Shown here: piece after piece, positions 60,502 to 64,000 of the stretch
How positions within the stretch are numbered: position 1 is the stretch's first letter
How the letters are laid out: every line of letters begins with the position of its first letter
Assembly (NCBI GenBank): GCA_949130495.1
Contig: OX422211.1
Coordinates: 400,391,049 to 400,455,048 of the forward strand
Origin: Sambucus nigra
Taxonomy: Eukaryota; Streptophyta; Magnoliopsida; Dipsacales; Adoxaceae
Length of the DNA stretch: 64,000 bases
Direction: 5' to 3'
The notes under the pieces: model-generated
Told to the model about the DNA's origin: nothing
Seen by the model: the letters and a program-made list of their open reading frames with translations, nothing else
The model's database searches: none
Translations under genes and position numbers: made by a program

Positions 60502-60696
60502 AATCGATTCGGGCCAATTTCTAATCGATTCGGCCCAGCGAATCGATTAGGCCAGGAATGCGAATCGATTCGGGTCATCAGACATGGGACTCTGTCTCAG
60601 GCCAAATCGATTCGGCTGGGGTCCGAATCGATTCGGTCACTCAGACCTGGGCACCTGCATATTTCTGAATCGATTCGGTAGGAGGCCGAATCGATT
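60502..60696. promoter_or_regulatory. Eight-module AATCGATT palindrome ladder
   Basis: AATCGATT occurs at 60502, 60523, 60541, 60563, 60605, 60626, 60668 and 60689. Distances are 21, 18, 22, 42, 21, 42 and 21 bp, so most fall on a 21-bp grid. Modules are usually flanked as CGAATCGATTCGG. The ladder lies about 300-490 bp downstream, in sense direction, of the donor-like site. Confidence 0.8.
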
Positions 60697-60982
60697 CGGC
60701 CCTTCAGAAACCTCGAAAATGGCTACTTTTTATAAGCCTAAAATACCCAAAATTCATTTTAATCATTATCTCTTCATTTCTCTTCAACCCAATCACATAT
60801 ATATCATCACTAATCATCCTAGAATACATATAAACTAATTTCTAACCTCAAATCTATTTATACACTATAAATCTAAGGATTTCCCAAAAAGTTAGGTTTT
60901 ATCAAACTAAACCTAAAACCCATAAATTTCATCCACAAATCATGCAATAAATGGCACACAATAATTATTTAGCAAGTTTAAT

Positions 60983-60991
60983 CACTTGCCT
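60983..60991 (-). other. Candidate splice donor AG|GCAAGTG, gag-only element
   Basis: The minus strand reads CCCGAG|GCAAGTG at the end of the leader, as in the two other Tekay-type elements. This is the 3' LTR copy; the transcribed 5' LTR copy would lie beyond the window. Confidence 0.45.
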
Positions 60992-61454
60992 CGGGTTCGT
61001 AGGGTCTGAATCCGCCTTGAGATCGCGTATTTACCGGAAATCTCCACTTTCTCTCTTTTTTCTCCTTCTTTATCTTCTTCTTTCTTCTTCTCTCTTTCTT
61101 TATTTCTATTTCTCTTTCTCTCTTTGGAGAAATGAATCTCCCGTAGGCTTTTAAGCCTATTCTCCCAAGATACACATCTTTAAATGATAATACACACTTT
61201 AAATGACTCGGTAACTTTAATTCGAGTCAAACGGTCCTAAATTATTTCGAAACCTAAATAGACCCCAAGTACAGTCATTTCGACTTTCTCGACCCTTCTG
61301 GACACCATGGCACCCTCAGAATTGCCATTCGACACACTTTCTAACGACTCCAAATTTTAACCTCAATTGCCAATTTAATTAATCTCCAAATAAAATAATA
61401 TTTATTTCTCCTAAAATAAATAAATCAACGTCTCCAAGACCTCGGGTTGTTACA

Positions 61455-61467
61455 AACTTCCCCACTT
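61455..61467 (-). other. Polypurine tract, gag-only element
   Basis: AAGTGGGGAAGTT on minus, adjoining the 3' LTR. Confidence 0.72.
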
Positions 61468-62544
61468 ACAAAAATTTCGTCCTCAAAATTTTAGCTAAGC
61501 CTAATTCTCCAAAGCTCAACTAGTTCTACTATACCCATCCTTACTAATCCTATCTACAAACTTCTAACTTCCCACGACGAATTTATTTTAATTTACTTTA
61601 TTTTATGTTGATTATGAGTTTTATAAAACCAATTTCCACATCTAGGGCGCCCATACACCCTTTATATTTGATATTTATGCTCACAACAATCATAATGAGG
61701 CTTATTTGCCTCCAAAGTTACACAATTCCATAGATATAAATAACACTAACATTTTAATAGTGTAAAAATTTTGAATGGTCCAAAGAAATAACTCCTCTCA
61801 ATTCCTGACATTCGCCACTTTCGTGGGGGGGACGTCTCGCAAAAGCGAAATCCAAATAAGGAACCCTCCCAATACACTACTATGTAGCGACGTCAGGGAT
61901 TGAGAGTTTGTTAAATCCGGACTAGAGTTTGGAAGAAATAATTTTATGAAATCATTTTGAAATGGCCCGAAGGCCGATAAAAATTTTATTTTGAAAACAG
62001 TTTATTTTGAAAACGGTTTATATAATATAGTGTAATATAAAATGCCTTATGTCCAACACAAGGTCTTAACAATCATCATATATATAACAATATGTAGCTC
62101 ACAAAAATTAGCATAATTATGAGCTAAACTTTCCTGCATCCCAATCAATCCACATTCTATACTTTAACCAGAAATCACATCTTACATCATTTCAATATAT
62201 TGCCATTTATAAGGCTCATCCATATCTGGAATACAACAATTATATAAGTCTATCATGACTATATAAAAAGAAGTAGCTTTATCATTACTACTTATCATCC
62301 ATAACCATGCTTTCATTAACCACAAGGTTTATAGCTCTTTTTGAGCACCTTGCAAAATTATCTAATCGTTTATAAGATAATAACATAAGAGCCTAACTTG
62401 CTCAAAATTTCCCCTTAGGGTCATTACATACATAATAGGGCTATAGCACTACCCTTTTCATAAATGTCTCCCATACAACATTCCCAAAACTTCATATAGT
62501 AATTATCCTATTCATAAAGGAAAATTAACTTACATTACCCATCT
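61468..62544 (-). other. Non-coding region between gag and polypurine tract
   Basis: About 1.1 kb without a supported coding frame, holding conserved box copy 9. AT-rich sequence at 61900-62030 resembles the internal region of the LARD (7260-7340). Confidence 0.7.
61820..61881. repeat. Conserved box, copy 9 (internal)
   Basis: GACGTCTCGC, GCGAAATCCAAATAAGGAACC, CACTACT. It stands between gag and the polypurine tract, comparable to copy 3 in the LARD. Confidence 0.72.
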
Positions 62545-63516
62545 CTAGTACGATTGCCCTTCCTCATCAATGGGCTCCCAAACATAGTCCCTCGGTCTAA
62601 AATGACCTCGAATCTGTTGTAGGGGTTGCACTTCTAAAACTTCATCAAAACATGGTCCTTTACCTCTTTTAGGACATTCTCTCTTTTTATGACCTATTTC
62701 TTTACAAAAGAAACACTTACCCACAAATTCTTTCTGCCCACTCGCATTACTGGCACTCTCATCGCCAAACTTACTTGATGAACTCGAATCTCCAAAGTTC
62801 TTACCTTCTTGCGAATGAAGACGACATTCATGACACTTTATTAGTGCCGTATTCACTACCTCGACGAAAGTCACTAACTTAGGACTCTCTAACAAATATT
62901 GCCGGATTTTCCAATCTAATCCTCGAACAAACTTCGATATACGCTTCTCTTCCGTATTTACCTCGTCAGGTACTAACTTTGCCCATCTAGAAAAATCTTC
63001 CTCATATTCTTCCACCGTTCTATTACCTTGAAAAATCTTCACATCTCGAGTAGAGGAAGGAAAATACCTTCGATCAAAAAGTTCCCAAAAATCTATTATA
63101 GATAAAGTATCTCTCTGTTCAGATGTGGTGACAGACTCCCACCATTGAAGAGCTGCACCCGATAACATAAAAGTGGCTAAAAACTGCTTCTGCACCTCAC
63201 TACACTTAACCATATGAAGGTGCCTCTGCATACTATTCTTCCATTGACTTGCAACCATTGCATCAACTCCCCCTGTAAACGCGGGAGGATGCCCCTTACT
63301 AAAATCTTCCTTCACTCTCTCCCATAAAGACAATCCTAAATGGGGTTGGGCTGCTCGAACGGTAGATTGCTGCGCCATCGTAGCAATGGCAGCAGTTACT
63401 ACTTGTGCCACAGTATTGGCAACATCATCGGTAGTCACGTTCCTTTGAGGCATTGGGGGTCGTACTTTGTCAGCCCCTTTATTTTCCCTGCCTGAACGAC
63501 CTCCCTTCGGTGGCAT
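62545..63516 (-). CDS. gag: Gag of the gag-only Tekay-type element (intact)
   Basis: 323-residue open frame from ATG 63516 (MPPKGGRSGREN). The start resembles the Tekay Gag start [12 protein letters not shown] and is likewise preceded directly by TTTCAG. The retrotransposon Gag domain covers about residues 60-220 (HPPAFTGG, ALQWWESV, FWELFDRRYFP, VEEYEEDFSRW). A CCHC knuckle, CFFCKEIGHKKREC, is near residues 268-281, followed by about 40 residues and a stop. Gag packages RNA into virus-like particles. No protease or pol follows, so reverse transcription would need enzymes in trans. It is the only full-length intact retrotransposon frame in the window. A longer frame reading MKGILMQ in front of this ATG is less likely as the start. 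Confidence 0.88.
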   Translation of the reverse strand: MPPKGGRSGRENKGADKVRPPMPQRNVTTDDVANTVAQVVTAAIATMAQQSTVRAAQPHLGLSLWERVKEDFSKGHPPAFTGGVDAMVASQWKNSMQRHLHMVKCSEVQKQFLATFMLSGAALQWWESVTTSEQRDTLSIIDFWELFDRRYFPSSTRDVKIFQGNRTVEEYEEDFSRWAKLVPDEVNTEEKRISKFVRGLDWKIRQYLLESPKLVTFVEVVNTALIKCHECRLHSQEGKNFGDSSSSSKFGDESASNASGQKEFVGKCFFCKEIGHKKRECPKRGKGPCFDEVLEVQPLQQIRGHFRPRDYVWEPIDEEGQSY

Positions 63517-63540
63517 CTGAAATAAGAACAATTGCATCAG
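63517..63540 (-). other. Candidate splice acceptor before gag, gag-only element
   Basis: The minus strand reads TTGTTCTTATTTCAG|ATG, with a CTGAT branch match whose A is at 63537, 20 nt before the intron end. The Tekay element has the same geometry at 16570-16593. Confidence 0.5.
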
Positions 63541-63680
63541 AATGCCTTTCAAATATTTTCATATCGCAGAAGAAATATAGACGTAAGAATGTAACTGTCC
63601 TAACAATAAGGCTCTACATCAAGAATGCTTACGGAAGATCGTAGTAACGCACACAGATCCTAAAGACACTAGAACCTGAT

Positions 63681-63692
63681 GCTCTGATACCA
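63681..63692 (-). other. Primer binding site (tRNA-iMet), gag-only element
   Basis: TGGTATCAGAGC on minus, two bases from the 5' LTR. Confidence 0.9.
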
Positions 63693-63694
63693 TC

Positions 63695-64000
63695 TGTGAT
63701 AACCCGCTCAAAATAATAACGGGTGGCCAGCCCTATACTACATTAAATCAGGTATCTCAGATGGCACAGTCTCAACATCAACTGACAATACAAAATAATA
63801 AGGCTAATTACCCGAAATCATTAAAAGTAGGTTGTCAAAAATTTAAAACTTTAATTTAACAACAACAATAAAACCAACTTTACAACCATAACCAACAATA
63901 CACATCTAACTATGATGAGTGATAAGTGCAAACTCCATAAATATACAAGAGTGCAATACAATGTACAAACAAAATACCCGAATATGCTGACGGATAACAG
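63695..64000 (-). repeat. 5' LTR of the gag-only element (first 306 bp)
   Basis: Nearly identical to 57942-58246. Truncated by the window end. Confidence 0.88.

Larger units (their letters stand above)
57942..61454 (-). repeat. 3' LTR of the gag-only element
   Basis: Minus strand reads TGTAACAACCCG at 61454. It contains three conserved boxes, TA repeats (59684-59702), a short duplicated ATACCATCATATAAGGTATAC segment (about 59830-59900), an eight-module palindrome ladder (60502-60696), the donor-like site and a CT-rich leader (about 61040-61140). No gene seen. Confidence 0.88.
57942..64000 (-). mobile_element. Gag-only Tekay-type LTR element (TR-GAG-like), cut by window end
   Basis: 3' LTR 57942-61454 (about 3.51 kb), internal region of 2.24 kb with one intact gag frame, tRNA-iMet primer site, then the first 306 bp of the 5' LTR. 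No pol lies between gag and the polypurine tract. Elements with long terminal repeats and only gag are known in plants as TR-GAG. The right target duplication is outside the window. Confidence 0.87.

Noticed and set aside
60502..60696. CRISPR-like array (regular short repeats with spacers)
   Set aside because: Repeats are only 8-12 bp palindromes inside a plant LTR, spacers are short and uneven, and there are no cas genes.

Overview
This window looks like nuclear DNA from a repeat-rich flowering plant. It is AT-rich, has no recognisable host gene, tRNA or rRNA, and almost every base belongs to nested LTR retrotransposons of two plant lineages: SIRE/Sirevirus-type Ty1-copia and Tekay/Del-type Ty3-gypsy chromoviruses. 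I cannot name the species.

Backbone (1-52023, sense strand minus). A head-to-tail array of a small pol-less SIRE-type element in which neighbours share LTRs: LTR A (partial)-INT1-LTR B-INT2-LTR C-INT3-LTR D-INT4-LTR E-INT5-LTR F-INT6-LTR G. Seven LTRs of about 1.3 kb and six internal regions of about 2.56 kb give roughly 24 kb once later insertions are removed. Each internal region holds a broken gag-like frame (coiled coil plus CCHC knuckle), a tRNA-iMet primer site and a polypurine tract, and no pol. INT1 carries a Tekay-type element lacking coding sequence (3150-11714, minus, target duplication CATCA). INT2 carries a full-length Tekay element (13448-24165, plus, TCTAC). INT6 carries a full-length SIRE-type copia element (41239-49943, minus, AAAAC/AAAAT), which is the autonomous relative of the array units.

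Right part (52024-64000). The array ends inside the decayed integrase region of a second Tekay element on the plus strand, whose 3' LTR runs to about 56220. It abuts the primer site and gag of a decayed copia element (56226-57941), and that gag is interrupted by a gag-only Tekay-type element (57942 to beyond the window end, minus).

How the parts relate. The array units have no pol of their own. They share their 3' untranslated region, polypurine tract, primer site and LTR ends with the SIRE element, so such an element could have supplied the enzymes. None of the copies seen here has a fully open gag-pol frame. The two non-autonomous Tekay-type elements probably relied in the same way on autonomous Tekay elements.

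Signals beyond ordinary annotation: (1) ladders of short CG-rich palindromes at about 21-22 bp spacing or multiples in the LTRs of both copia and gypsy elements, with different palindrome cores; (2) a second primer-site copy inside every complete array LTR; (3) a conserved AG|GCAAGTG donor and CAG|ATG acceptor suggesting a GC-AG intron in the Tekay 5' leader; (4) a conserved box of about 60 bp present nine times in two Tekay-type elements; (5) mutations shared between neighbouring array units, showing the array grew by duplication.
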